DNA from: Cognatishimia sp. F0-27
Lineage (GTDB): Bacteria > Pseudomonadota > Alphaproteobacteria > Rhodobacterales > Rhodobacteraceae
Length of the DNA stretch: 36,391 nucleotides
Assembly: GCF_020667845.1 (NCBI RefSeq)
Contig: NZ_JAFMPQ010000043.1
Location: 1-36,391 of the forward strand
Reading direction: 5' to 3'
Shown here: positions 23,413 to 31,511 of the stretch, in pieces
Layout: the number at the start of each line of letters is the position of its first letter
Position numbering within the stretch: position 1 is the first letter of the stretch
Notes under the pieces: generated by a model
Told to the model about the DNA's origin: nothing
Databases searched by the model: none
The model's input: the letters and a program-made list of their open reading frames with translations, nothing else
Made by a program: the position numbers and the translations under genes

Positions 23413-23820
23413 TCAGGGCCGCGCCTCTGACGGGATGCGGCTGCGGCGCCGCGCGGTGACTTCGATCTCGATCTTCATGCGTGGATCGGACAGACCGGCT
23501 GCAATCATCGTGGCGGCCGGGCCGATCTCTTCGAAATGCGCGCGCAGCACCGGCCAGCACGCCGGGAAATCCTCCGCGACCGGCAGGATATAGCGCACCC
23601 GCAAGACGTCCGCGAGGCTGGCGTCGGCCTGCGCGAGGGCCCAGGCAATGTTGCGCAAGGCTTGCGCGGCCTGTTCGGCTACATCCTGGGAAATCTGCAT
23701 GGTGGCGTAATCGAACCCCGTGGTGCCTGAGACATAGATCATGTCGCCATCGACAAGGGCGCGGGAATACCCGATTTCGCGTTCGAAGGGGGATCCCTGT
23801 GAAATCCGGCGTCGGTCCAT
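23413..23820 (-). CDS. RidA-family protein lacking the canonical arginine
   Basis: A 135-residue Rid (YjgF/YER057c/UK114) protein. The start at 23820 has AAGGAC upstream and gives the normal N-terminus with GDMIYVSGTTGFD. In RidA the deaminase arginine lies in PARS; here the equivalent is PAAT (residues 101-104), so Arg is replaced by Ala103. It therefore resembles the Rid subgroups without 2-iminoacid deaminase activity, whose roles are mostly unknown and which often occur in catabolic clusters. The end DPRMKIEIEVTARR fits the family. It converges on the RraA-like gene. Confidence 0.9.
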   Translation of the reverse strand: MDRRRISQGSPFEREIGYSRALVDGDMIYVSGTTGFDYATMQISQDVAEQAAQALRNIAWALAQADASLADVLRVRYILPVAEDFPACWPVLRAHFEEIGPAATMIAAGLSDPRMKIEIEVTARRRSRIPSEARP

Positions 23821-24089
23821 GGCCTGTCTCGTCCTTGTATTTCGGGGCTGTGGCGGGTTGAGCATGCGGTGCGGCGGCCGCAGAAGGCAAGCCCGGTGGT
23901 GATGGAGGCCGCATCCCGCGCCTTCGCGCCTGCCGCACCAGCCTTGCCGCGCCACGCTTGCTCCGACAGCGTTTTGCCGACCGATTTGTCCCGACAGCAC
24001 TGCCCCAACACCATTGCCTAGACGGCGCTGCCATAGCGGCGCACCCGTCACGACCGGACCGAGACGGCACCACGGCAACGGACCGGGCG

Positions 24090-24164
24090 GGGCAGGGCCG
24101 GGTCGGGCAGGGCCGGGACGAGCAGGGCCAAGACGGGCAGGGCCGAGACGCGCGAGGCCGGGCT
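24090..24164. repeat. 15-bp imperfect tandem repeat, five copies
   Basis: Units start at 24090, 24105, 24120, 24135 and 24150, with consensus GGGCAGGGCCGGGAC. The first four are very similar; the fifth is diverged. The array is intergenic. Confidence 0.85.
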
Positions 24165-24337
24165 TTGCGCGGCGCTCCGGTCGCGCCGTAGGGGTGCGGC
24201 GCCTTGGGGTCGGACCGGATCGACCGGCAAGTGCCCGGTATCGGCGTCGGCGCTGTCCAAAACGCGCCCGCCGCGATTGCGCGACCCCGGACATGCAGCG
24301 CGTCTTTGACATGCCGCTGCGGCTCCGTTAGGCGTTT

Positions 24338-24345
24338 TGTATACA
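24338..24345. promoter_or_regulatory. TGTATACA palindrome upstream of the AbrB-type gene
   Basis: An 8-bp perfect palindrome in an AT-rich island (TTTTGTATACAG) in otherwise GC-rich sequence. Such motifs are common in GntR-type operators, but no regulator is adjacent. It may mark the promoter of the small frame at 24369 and the membrane protein at 24620. Confidence 0.35.
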
Positions 24346-24368
24346 GCCGAATACCAAAGACAGGCTTC

Positions 24369-24623
24369 ATGTCAGATATCCCGGAAAGCCGTATCGCACG
24401 GGCTCGCGAGCTTGCGCAGGGCGGCGCGCACAGGCTCAACACCACGTTGCATCGGCTGGTCCTTCGGAGCTTTGCCGTCACCGAATGCACCCAAGCGGTA
24501 GTGCCTGAGCATCACGCTCGTTTCGCGCCCTCGCGCGATGGCGGTGTGGAGCCAGACCGGGCCAATGCGAAGGCCCAAACCCGACCCGCGCGGCGCAATC
24601 GCCCGAAGGCCATGCCCGCATGA
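24369..24623 (+). CDS. Possible small protein, 84 residues, upstream of the AbrB-type gene
   Basis: An ATG at 24369, just after the AT-rich TGTATACA island, opens an 84-codon frame beginning MSDIPESRIARARELAQGG. Its stop overlaps the start of the membrane-protein gene (ATGA), as real coupled genes do. The C-terminal half is Arg/Ala/Pro-rich and poorly structured, I recognise no family, and the ribosome binding site is weak. It may be a real small gene or merely leader sequence. Confidence 0.3.
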   Translation: MSDIPESRIARARELAQGGAHRLNTTLHRLVLRSFAVTECTQAVVPEHHARFAPSRDGGVEPDRANAKAQTRPARRNRPKAMPA

Positions 24624-25648
24624 TCCCGGTGCTGACGGCTTTCTGCGTGGCCGGGCTCGGGGTGGCGGTTTGGCACGCGCTTGCGTTCCCTTTACCGTGG
24701 TTGCTCGGTCCGATCGCGGCCTGTCTGTTGGCCGCTCTGCTGCGGGTGCCGCTTGGCGGATTGCCCCGGCTCAACGCGGCCATGCGCACGATCCTTGGCG
24801 TGGCGGTCGGCGCGACGCTGACCCCGGCGGTGCTTGGCAGCTTTCCGGCCATGTGGCCGACCCTCCTGCTGGTGCCGCTGATGGTGACGGCGATCGGCCT
24901 TGTGGGCGTGCCGTATTTTCAGCGGGTCTGCGGCTATGACTTCCCGACAGCCTATTACGCGACCATGCCGGGCGGGCTTCAGGACATGATCCTTTTTGGC
25001 GAGGAGGCGGGGGCCAATGTCCGGACGCTGAGCCTGATCCATGCGACCCGTGTGCTTGTGATCGTGGTCAGCCTGCCCTTCCTGATGAAAGGCATCTGGC
25101 AGGCCGATCTGACCGCACCCCCGGGAGAGCCCGCCGCCGATGTCCCGCTCAACGAGCTTGCCTTGATGGTGTTCTGCGGGCTTACGGGATGGTGGCTGGC
25201 CAAGAAGCTGGGCATGTTTGGCGCGTCCATCCTTGGTCCGCTGCTGCTGACGGGTGCCTTCGCGATGACCGACCTGTTACACCACCGCCCGCCGGCAGAG
25301 GCGATCTGGGCAGCGCAATTTTTCATCGGCATGGGGATCGGTTGCAAATATGCCGGGATCACCATGCTGGAGGTGCGCCGGGATCTGGTGGCCGGGCTTG
25401 GGTTTTGTGTCTTGCTGATCGTGCTGACCGTGGTCTTTGTCGAGGCGATCTATGGGTTGGGTCTTGCGCCGGGCATGGAGGCGCTGCTCTCCTTCGCGCC
25501 GGGCGGGCAGGCGGAACTGACGGTGCTGGCGCTGATCGTGGGGGCGGATGTGGCCTTCGTCGTGGCGCATCACGTCCTGCGGATCTTTGTGGTGATCCTC
25601 GGCGCACCGGTGGCTGTGCGCCTGTTTGCGGCGCCGCCGCGCGAATGA
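24620..25648 (+). CDS. AbrB family membrane protein
   Basis: A 342-residue polytopic membrane protein of the AbrB (ammonia monooxygenase regulator-like) family, with about 9-10 helices and the internal duplication typical of it. Diagnostic segments are PWLLGPIAACLLAALLRVPLGGLPRLNAAMRTILGVAVGATLTP, YYATMPGGLQDMILFGEEAGANVRTLSLIHATRVLVIV, and the second-half equivalent SFAPGGQAELTVLALIVGADVAFVVAHHVLRI. The family is poorly characterised and a transport role is generally assumed; it is unrelated to the DNA-binding AbrB of Bacillus. It converges on pcaG, with a compact hairpin between. Confidence 0.9.
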   Translation: MIPVLTAFCVAGLGVAVWHALAFPLPWLLGPIAACLLAALLRVPLGGLPRLNAAMRTILGVAVGATLTPAVLGSFPAMWPTLLLVPLMVTAIGLVGVPYFQRVCGYDFPTAYYATMPGGLQDMILFGEEAGANVRTLSLIHATRVLVIVVSLPFLMKGIWQADLTAPPGEPAADVPLNELALMVFCGLTGWWLAKKLGMFGASILGPLLLTGAFAMTDLLHHRPPAEAIWAAQFFIGMGIGCKYAGITMLEVRRDLVAGLGFCVLLIVLTVVFVEAIYGLGLAPGMEALLSFAPGGQAELTVLALIVGADVAFVVAHHVLRIFVVILGAPVAVRLFAAPPRE

Positions 25649-25699
25649 CGGTTGGAGGCCGCCCGCGCCTGCGTGAGCTGTGGCGGTGCCGCTCCAGTC

Positions 25700-25715
25700 G
25701 GGGCCGCACGGCCCC
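25700..25715. terminator. Hairpin between convergent AbrB-type gene and pcaG
   Basis: GGGGCC (25700-25705) and GGCCCC (25710-25715) form a compact 6-bp stem with a 4-nt loop, midway between the stops at 25648 and 25798. It may act in both directions; there is no U-tract. Confidence 0.45.
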
Positions 25716-25797
25716 CCCGCACGATCAGTGCCCCGAGCGCGCGCAGCGGCCTCAAGCGCGACCCGCGCCATCGTTGCCGCGCGCGCCGTGCCGGGGA

Positions 25798-26418
25798 TCA
25801 GATGTCGAAGAACACGGTCTCGTCTTCGCCCTGGATGCGGATGTCGAAGCGGTAAACCGGCTTGCCGTCCGATTCTGTCCGGCGCGCAATAAGCGTCGGC
25901 CGCCGCCGTTCCCATTCGATCATGCCGAGCACCGGATCTGCGGCATTTGCATCGGCCTCATCGTCGAAATAGAGCCGGGTGTTGAGCCCAAGATTGATGC
26001 CGCGCGCCACGATCCAGAGCGAGATATGCGGCGCGTGCACCTTGCCGGATCCATCGCGGACAGAGCCGGGTTTGATCGTGTCAAAGCCCCAGGCGCCGGT
26101 TTCGAAATCGGTGATGACACGGCCCCAGCCGCGAAAGCCCTCCTCGACCGGCCCGCCGCCTTCGGGATGGGCGTAATGGCCCGCGGCATTTGCCTGCCAG
26201 GCTTCCAGCATGACATCCTTGATCGGGCTCCCGGTGCCGTCGATGACCAGCCCCTCGATGCGGATGCGCGTGCCTTTCGCGTTTGGCCCGGCAATATCCC
26301 AGCCCAGCTCACGGTCGTAGATGTCAAACCCCGCCGCGCCCGGTGCGAGGCCGATATGGACGTAGGGGCCTGCCGTTTGCGACGGCGTTTCGCGCAGATA
26401 GTCAAAGGGCTGTGTCAT
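25798..26418 (-). CDS. pcaG: Protocatechuate 3,4-dioxygenase alpha subunit
   Basis: A 206-residue protein of the intradiol dioxygenase family, close to the roughly 200 residues usual for PcaG. The N-terminus LRETPSQTAGPYVHIGLAP is typical of the alpha subunit, and EAWQANAAGHYAHPEG and HAPHISLWIVARGINLGLNTRLYFDDE match the core. The alpha subunit lacks the complete iron site, which lies in PcaH. Together they cleave the ring of protocatechuate between the hydroxyl-bearing carbons, giving 3-carboxy-cis,cis-muconate. The gene has AGGA upstream and follows pcaH after 142 nt, an unusually wide gap for this pair. It is the last gene of the operon; pcaB does not follow. Confidence 0.95.
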   Translation of the reverse strand: MTQPFDYLRETPSQTAGPYVHIGLAPGAAGFDIYDRELGWDIAGPNAKGTRIRIEGLVIDGTGSPIKDVMLEAWQANAAGHYAHPEGGGPVEEGFRGWGRVITDFETGAWGFDTIKPGSVRDGSGKVHAPHISLWIVARGINLGLNTRLYFDDEADANAADPVLGMIEWERRRPTLIARRTESDGKPVYRFDIRIQGEDETVFFDI

Positions 26419-26560
26419 GGGGCGGTCCTGTCTTTCATCGAAGGCATGTCTCTAAAGCGGGGGCGGGCATGGCCGGATCCCGAGGGCGTGCGCCACGGGC
26501 CAAACCGGCTATCGCCACCCCGGACTGTCGCACCGTGGCTCCACGCCGGCGCGGGCCAGT

Positions 26561-27277
26561 TCAGGGCCGGTTTTCGAACATCGTCGCGCGGCGCCCGCGC
26601 AGCACGATGTCGAACCGATAGGCGATGGTGTCGAGCGGGATCGTGGCGTTCATGTCGAGCCGCGCGGTCAGGGCGTCGATTCCGTCCGGATCGGGGATGG
26701 TCTGCACGATCGGGCAGCGCGCGATGAGCGGGTCTCCCTCGAAATAGAGCTGCGTGATCAACCGCTGACAAAACGCGGTGCCGAACACGCTGACGTGGAT
26801 ATGGGCGGGCCGCCAGTCATTCACCATGTTGCGCCACGGATAGGCGCCGGGCTTGACTGTCCGGAAGGCATAGGCGCCATCGGCATCGGTGATGGTCCGG
26901 CCACAGCCGCCGAAATTGGGGTCAATCGGGGCGAGATAGGTGTCCTTCTTGTGCCGGTAGCGGCCTCCGGCATTGGCTTGCCAGATCTCCACCAGCGTGT
27001 TGGGCACTGGGCGTGCGTTTTCGTTGAGCACGCGACCATGCACGATGATCCGCTCTCCGATCGGGTCGCCATCCTGCGCGTAGTTGCGGATCAGATCGTT
27101 ATCCAGCGGGCCGATGTCATCATGGCCAAAGGTCGGGCCGGTCATTTCCGCCACCGATTGGTCGAGGCTGATCCGTGCCAGACGCGGCGAGCGCGCAACA
27201 GAGGTTTTGTAGGCGGGGGTCAGAGCGGGCGGGTGGCGGTCCCGGTTGCGCTGATAGAAGGCGGCCGCTGCACTCAT
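26561..27277 (-). CDS. pcaH: Protocatechuate 3,4-dioxygenase beta subunit
   Basis: A 238-residue protein, the usual size for PcaH. The Fe(III) ligands are present: a tyrosine in GGRYRHKKD (about residue 107), Tyr146 in [12 protein letters not shown], and His159 and His161 in [11 protein letters not shown]. The N-terminal extension [20 protein letters not shown] is typical of the beta subunit. Its ATG overlaps the pcaC stop (ATGA), so the genes are coupled. With PcaG it forms the ring-cleaving enzyme of the beta-ketoadipate pathway, acting in the cytoplasm. Confidence 0.96.
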   Translation of the reverse strand: MSAAAAFYQRNRDRHPPALTPAYKTSVARSPRLARISLDQSVAEMTGPTFGHDDIGPLDNDLIRNYAQDGDPIGERIIVHGRVLNENARPVPNTLVEIWQANAGGRYRHKKDTYLAPIDPNFGGCGRTITDADGAYAFRTVKPGAYPWRNMVNDWRPAHIHVSVFGTAFCQRLITQLYFEGDPLIARCPIVQTIPDPDGIDALTARLDMNATIPLDTIAYRFDIVLRGRRATMFENRP

Positions 27278-27654
27278 GATGTCTCTCCCATGGCGTCGAA
27301 GGTCTGCTTGGCGAGCTTGATGGCGTGGTTGGCTTTCGGCACACCGGCGTAAATGGCCACATGCAGAAAGGCCTGCATCACGTCATCGCGGCTGGCACCG
27401 GTATTGGCGGTGGCGCGGATATGCATCGGGATCTCGTCGAAATTGCCGGTCGCCGCCAGCAGCGCCAGCGTGAGCATCGAGCGCTCCCGGCGGGAAATCG
27501 TATCATCCGCCCAGACCGTGCCCCAGGCGCCTTCTGTGATCAGGGTCTGGAACGGCGCGTCGAACCCGGTCTTGGCGGCTTCGGCCCCGTTCACATGGGC
27601 ATCTCCAAGCACGGCGCGGCGCGTCGTCATCCCGGTTTCAAAGCGATCGGTCAT
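27274..27654 (-). CDS. pcaC: 4-carboxymuconolactone decarboxylase
   Basis: A 126-residue protein of the carboxymuconolactone decarboxylase family, typical in length for stand-alone PcaC. Motifs include [65 protein letters not shown]. It converts 4-carboxymuconolactone to 3-oxoadipate enol-lactone. AGGA lies 9 bases upstream of the ATG at 27654; the open frame further upstream overlaps pobA in another frame. The four-base overlap with pcaH and the 47-nt distance from pobA indicate one operon. Confidence 0.95.
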   Translation of the reverse strand: MTDRFETGMTTRRAVLGDAHVNGAEAAKTGFDAPFQTLITEGAWGTVWADDTISRRERSMLTLALLAATGNFDEIPMHIRATANTGASRDDVMQAFLHVAIYAGVPKANHAIKLAKQTFDAMGETS

Positions 27655-27701
27655 GGTCTGTGATCCTTTCGTGCTGCGCGTGGCGTCCGGTTGAGGCGGT
27701 C

Positions 27702-28871
27702 TCAATACGGCAATCCGACATAGCACTCCGCCATGGCTTGTTGTGCCGCCCGATTGGACCGCAGAAAGGCCAACTCCGCCAGCTGCATCTTGTGATCGAA
27801 CGGCGTCTGGTCCGGCGCGCGGTGCATCAGCGATGAGAACCACCACGAAAACCGCTCCGTCTTCCAGACGCGGGCGAGCGCCTTCTCCGAATAGGCGTCG
27901 ATGCCCGCGCTGGACCCCGACGCGTAATAGTCGCGCAGCGCGTTGTGCAGGTAATGCACGTCGGAGGCCGCGGTGTTGAGCCCCTTGGCCCCGGTGGGCG
28001 GCACGATATGCGCCGCGTCCCCGCACAGGAACAACCGCCCCCAGCGCATCGGTTCGGTCACGAAGGAGCGCAGCGGCGCGATGCTCTTTTCGATCGAGGG
28101 ACCGGTTTCGAGCCTGGCGGCCTGATCGGCGGGAATGCGGCGCTTGAGCTCTTCCCAGAACGCCGTGTCGCTCCAATCCTCGACCCGGTCGCTGAGCGGA
28201 CATTGGATGTAGTAGCGGCTCAGGCGTTCGTTGCGCATCGAACACAGCGCGAAGCCACGCTCAGAATTGGCATAGATCAGCTCGTCATTGACGGGCCGGG
28301 TCCGGCTGAGGATGCCGAGCCACCCATAGGGATAGACCTTTTCGTATTCGCGGCGGACGGTGTCCGGGATGGTCTTGCGGCTGACACCATGGAAACCATC
28401 GCAGCCGGCAACAAAATCGCAGCGGATTTCCTCGGCCTTGCCGCCCACGCGATAGGTCACGCGCGGGTTGTCGGTCTCGGCGTCGTGAATGACCACATCC
28501 TCGACATTGAACACCAGCGCGCCGCCGGCTTTCTCGCGGGCGTCATAAAGATCGCGGGTCACTTCGGTCTGGCCATAGACCACGACGGGCTTGCCGGTCA
28601 GCGCGGCAAAGTCGACGCGGAACATCTCGTCGCCATAGGAAATCTGGGTGCCGTCATGGGTGAACCCCTCCGCATGCAGCCGGTCCGCGCAGCCGGCTTC
28701 TTCCATCAGCCGCACGAGCCCCTGTTCGAGCACGCCCGCGCGAATGCGCCCGAGCACATAGTCCCGCGTCTTGCGTTCGAGGACCACGCTGTCGATGCCA
28801 TGCTGATGCAACAGCTGTGACAGCAAAAGCCCCGAAGGCCCGCCGCCGATGATGGCAACTTGAGTTTTCAT
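27702..28871 (-). CDS. pobA: 4-hydroxybenzoate 3-monooxygenase
   Basis: A 389-residue flavoprotein hydroxylase, close to the 394 residues of well-studied PobA. The FAD site is VAIIGGGPSGLLLSQLL at the N-terminus and GDAAHIVPPTGAKGLNTAASD; substrate-site residues are seen in CSMRNERLSRYYIQCP (the Ser-x-Arg pair and tyrosine) and in the C-terminal CYVGLPY. It converts 4-hydroxybenzoate to protocatechuate using NAD(P)H and oxygen, feeding PcaGH encoded downstream. The start at 28871 puts the Rossmann motif at the very N-terminus, as in the family. The gene is first in the operon and divergent from the pcaQ-type regulator. Confidence 0.97.
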   Translation of the reverse strand: MKTQVAIIGGGPSGLLLSQLLHQHGIDSVVLERKTRDYVLGRIRAGVLEQGLVRLMEEAGCADRLHAEGFTHDGTQISYGDEMFRVDFAALTGKPVVVYGQTEVTRDLYDAREKAGGALVFNVEDVVIHDAETDNPRVTYRVGGKAEEIRCDFVAGCDGFHGVSRKTIPDTVRREYEKVYPYGWLGILSRTRPVNDELIYANSERGFALCSMRNERLSRYYIQCPLSDRVEDWSDTAFWEELKRRIPADQAARLETGPSIEKSIAPLRSFVTEPMRWGRLFLCGDAAHIVPPTGAKGLNTAASDVHYLHNALRDYYASGSSAGIDAYSEKALARVWKTERFSWWFSSLMHRAPDQTPFDHKMQLAELAFLRSNRAAQQAMAECYVGLPY

Positions 28872-28910
28872 GCGGCGCACTCCCTTGTCACCTCCTCCTG
28901 CCATTCCGTG

Positions 28911-28938
28911 TTTTTCATAATTTCAGCGACATGAAAAA
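28911..28938. promoter_or_regulatory. Inverted repeat in the pobA-pcaQ intergenic region, candidate LysR site
   Basis: TTTTTCAT (28911-28918) and ATGAAAAA (28931-28938) are perfect 8-bp arms separated by 12 bp, in the 107-bp region between the divergent genes. A second pair, CATAAT (28916-28921) and ATTATG (28952-28957), overlaps it. The region is AT-rich, as expected for promoters. The published rhizobial PcaQ half-site motif (ATAACC-N4-GGTTAA, from memory) is not present as such. Confidence 0.55.
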
Positions 28939-28978
28939 TGAGTTATTGAGCATTATGATTGTCACAACAGGTAACTGA

Positions 28979-29893
28979 ATGGATCGCCGTATCAAGTTTC
29001 GTCATCTCGACGCCTTCAGCACCATTGCACGCGAGCACAGCCTCAAGCGCGCAGCCGAGCGGCTCAACCTGACCCAGCCCGCCATTTCGCGCACGCTCAA
29101 GGATCTGGAGGACATCCTGGGCGTGACTCTGATGGATCGCAGCCGGGCCGGGGTGCGGCTCACCGATCAGGGCGCAGTCTTCCTGCAATTCGCCGAGCAG
29201 AGCACCGCGGCGCTCCGGCAGGGCTTGCGCAGCGTGCAGGCGGACCGCACCGCTCCGGGACGGTTGCGCATCGGCGCGCTGCCAAGCGTCGCCTCGGGGC
29301 TTTTGGTGCGCGCGACGCAGGCATTTCTCGCGCAGCACCCCGATACCATCCTCGAAGTGGTCGAAGGCCCGCACGAGGCGCTGACCGGCCAACTGCGCAG
29401 CGGTGCGCTCGATCTCGTGATCGGACGACTGGGCCGGCCGGAAACCATGGACGGGCTGAGCTTTCGGCAATTGCATGCCGAGGAGGTGGTCGTTGTCTGT
29501 CGCGCCGACAGCGCGGCGGCCGGGATCCGGCAATTCGAGGCGCTGAGCCGCTATCGGGTGCTTTACCCGCCGCAATCCTCTGCCATCCGGCCGCTGATTG
29601 CGCGGATGTTGATCGCGCAGGGCGTGCCCCTGTTCGAGAACCGGATCGAAACCACATCCTCATCTTTCGGGCGGGCGATGGTGCTCTGCGACCCGGAGCT
29701 TGTCTGGTTCATCAGCCGCGGAGTGATCGCTGATGACGTGGCCGCGGGCCGGATGGTGGCGCTGGAACTTGACATGACGGCAACCGTTGGCGCGGCGGGG
29801 ATCATGAGCCGCTCCGAAGAGGTGCCGTCGGCCTTGGTGCGGGCCTTCGCCCGCACGGTGGGCGCGGTGTCAAACGGGGCGGTTGCGGGCTGA
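28979..29893 (+). CDS. pcaQ: LysR family regulator, PcaQ type
   Basis: A 304-residue LysR regulator. The N-terminus DRRIKFRHLDAF and the helix-turn-helix SLKRAAERLNLTQPAISRTLKDLEDILGV are characteristic of PcaQ of rhizobia and roseobacters; the effector domain follows from about residue 90. PcaQ activates pca genes in response to carboxymuconate-type intermediates. It is divergent from pobA-pcaCHG with a 107-bp shared control region, the classical LysR layout. A PobR-type role on pobA is also possible because pobA is the adjacent target. Confidence 0.88.
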   Translation: MDRRIKFRHLDAFSTIAREHSLKRAAERLNLTQPAISRTLKDLEDILGVTLMDRSRAGVRLTDQGAVFLQFAEQSTAALRQGLRSVQADRTAPGRLRIGALPSVASGLLVRATQAFLAQHPDTILEVVEGPHEALTGQLRSGALDLVIGRLGRPETMDGLSFRQLHAEEVVVVCRADSAAAGIRQFEALSRYRVLYPPQSSAIRPLIARMLIAQGVPLFENRIETTSSSFGRAMVLCDPELVWFISRGVIADDVAAGRMVALELDMTATVGAAGIMSRSEEVPSALVRAFARTVGAVSNGAVAG

Positions 29894-30238
29894 GGGAGCG
29901 ATCCGGGGCCGCTGTTGTCGGTGGCTTTTGGCCCGGCGCGCAGACAGATCGCCCCCCGGACCGTCCTTTGCGGACCGTCCTTTGCGGAGCCCTGATGGAT
30001 CCAGAGCCCGGATTGATCCAGAGCAATGACCCGACAAGCGTGGAGCCCTACCGTCGGCCTTGGGGAAACGCCTTCAGCGGGGGAAAAATGACCAAGTTCC
30101 TGAACCGGCGCGGCCTGCATGGCTGGGTCCTGTGCCGTGCGTCGCGCGCCGGTGGCCGGTGGTGGCGGCTTCGCATCTGGCTGTCGCGCGCGCATCCTCG
30201 GTGCGGGTCGCGCCGGCTGCTTTCCGCGAGGTGACCGG
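29894..30238 (+). other. 345-bp gap with short duplications
   Basis: Between pcaQ and the APC permease. It contains a perfect tandem duplication of GGACCGTCCTTTGC (29958-29971 and 29972-29985) and two copies of GATCCAGAGC 17 bp apart (29998 and 30015). A frame of about 79 codons from 29995 to 30234 ends 4 nt before the permease start, but its composition (Arg/Trp-rich tail) is not convincing. I see no clear gene. Confidence 0.6.
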
Positions 30239-31468
30239 ATGAGCCACCGCGCGACCGATGCACCGGCCCATGTCGCTCTGAACCGGAGCCTGTCGCTGCC
30301 GCTTGTCACGCTCTACGGGTTGGGCGTGACCGTTGGCGCGGGGATCTATGTGCTTGTCGGACAGACCGCTGCCATGGCGGGCGCCTTTGCGCCGGTGGCC
30401 TTCATCCTCGCGGCCATCGTGGTGGGGTTTACCGCGTTTTCCTACGCGGAATTGTCGACCCGCTTGCCGGTCAGCGCGGGGGCCGCGGCCTATGTGGCGG
30501 CCGGTCTCGGCAAGGTCCGGATCGCGCAGGCCGTCGGGCTGGCCGTGGCTGTGTCGGGGGTGGTTTCCGCCTCCGCTGTCGCGATCGGGGCCGGGGGCTA
30601 CCTTGCCGATCTTCTCGGGTTGCGCGCCGATCTCATGGCTGTGCTGGTCGTGCTTGTCATGGGCGCGCTGGCATGGTGGGGGATCACGCAATCGGTGGCG
30701 ACGGCGGCCGTCATTACCGTGATCGAGATAAGCGGGCTGTTTGGCGTCGTCTTGTGGGCGACATGGGTTGCAGAGCCGTCCGGCACACCGCTTGCGGCGA
30801 TGGTCCCGCCGCTCTCCGGGCCGCATTGGGCGGGGATCGCCGCCGCGTCGGTTCTGGCGTTCTTTGCCTTTGTCGGGTTCGAGGATATCGTCAACATCGC
30901 CGAGGAGGCGCGCGACCCGCGCCACGTTTTGCCACGCGCCATCGGACTGACGCTGGTCGTGACAACGCTGGTCTATATCGCGGTCGTTGCGGCGGTGCTC
31001 CATGCCGTGCCGCTGGAGGCGCTGGCGGGCTCCGAGGCGCCGTTGGGCCTTGTGTTTGCCGCCGCGCCGCAATGGGTTCAGGCGACGTTCTCTTCCGTGG
31101 CGGTGGTCGCAACCATCAACGGCGTGCTGATCCAGATCATCATGGCCTCGCGCGTGCTTTATGGCATGGCTGACCGGGGGCAATTGCCGGCGCGCCTGTC
31201 CTACGTGTCGCCGCGCACCCGCACGCCCACTGTCGCCACCGCCTTGGTTGTGGTCGCGATCATCGCCTTGAGCCAGCTTGTGCCGATCGAACGTCTCGCG
31301 GGATATACGGCGCAAATCGTGCTGACGGTGTTTATCTTCGTGAACCTGTCGCTCATCGCCCTGAAACGGCAGTCCGGCGCGGAAGGAGACCATTTCCGCG
31401 TGCCCATGCTGATCCCGGTTCTGGGCGTGCTGAGCAGCGCCGCATTGCTGGTAACGGCGCTGTTGTGA
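30239..31468 (+). CDS. APC superfamily amino acid permease
   Basis: A 409-residue membrane protein with 11-12 predicted helices. The first helix carries LVTLYGLGVTVGAGIYVLVGQTA, the unwound GAGIY substrate-binding motif of APC transporters, and FFAFVGFEDIVNIAEEARDPRHVLPRAI is the conserved helix 6 and following loop. The start at 30239 has GAGG 8 bases upstream. It probably imports an amino acid or related compound by proton symport. Substrate unknown. It follows pcaQ after 345 bp and converges on the sugar-acid isomerase-like gene, so it is not clearly linked to the pca operon. Confidence 0.92.
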   Translation: MSHRATDAPAHVALNRSLSLPLVTLYGLGVTVGAGIYVLVGQTAAMAGAFAPVAFILAAIVVGFTAFSYAELSTRLPVSAGAAAYVAAGLGKVRIAQAVGLAVAVSGVVSASAVAIGAGGYLADLLGLRADLMAVLVVLVMGALAWWGITQSVATAAVITVIEISGLFGVVLWATWVAEPSGTPLAAMVPPLSGPHWAGIAAASVLAFFAFVGFEDIVNIAEEARDPRHVLPRAIGLTLVVTTLVYIAVVAAVLHAVPLEALAGSEAPLGLVFAAAPQWVQATFSSVAVVATINGVLIQIIMASRVLYGMADRGQLPARLSYVSPRTRTPTVATALVVVAIIALSQLVPIERLAGYTAQIVLTVFIFVNLSLIALKRQSGAEGDHFRVPMLIPVLGVLSSAALLVTALL

Positions 31469-31490
31469 GGGGGGGCACCGGACGGGCAAG

Positions 31491-31507
31491 GCGCGCTGTG
31501 TCCGCGC
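31491..31507. terminator. Weak hairpin between convergent genes
   Basis: GCGCG (31491-31495) and CGCGC (31503-31507) form a 5-bp stem with a 7-nt loop in the 43-bp space between the stops at 31468 and 31512. Short and without a U-tract. Confidence 0.3.
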
Positions 31508-31511
31508 GGGC

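Larger units (their letters stand above)
23821..24368. other. 548-bp intergenic region with 15-bp repeats
   Basis: The gap lies between divergent genes: the Rid gene runs left, the AbrB-type gene right. It contains five imperfect 15-bp repeats (24090-24164) and an AT-rich element TGTATACA (24338-24345). Long open frames across it on both strands are Pro/Arg/Ala-rich and look like noise from the high GC content. I see no gene. Confidence 0.65.

Noticed and set aside
23381-24490. A 369-codon open frame on the minus strand across the Rid upstream region
   Set aside because: Cys/Pro/Arg-rich low-complexity translation produced partly by the 15-bp repeats; the Rid gene itself is in another frame with a proper start.
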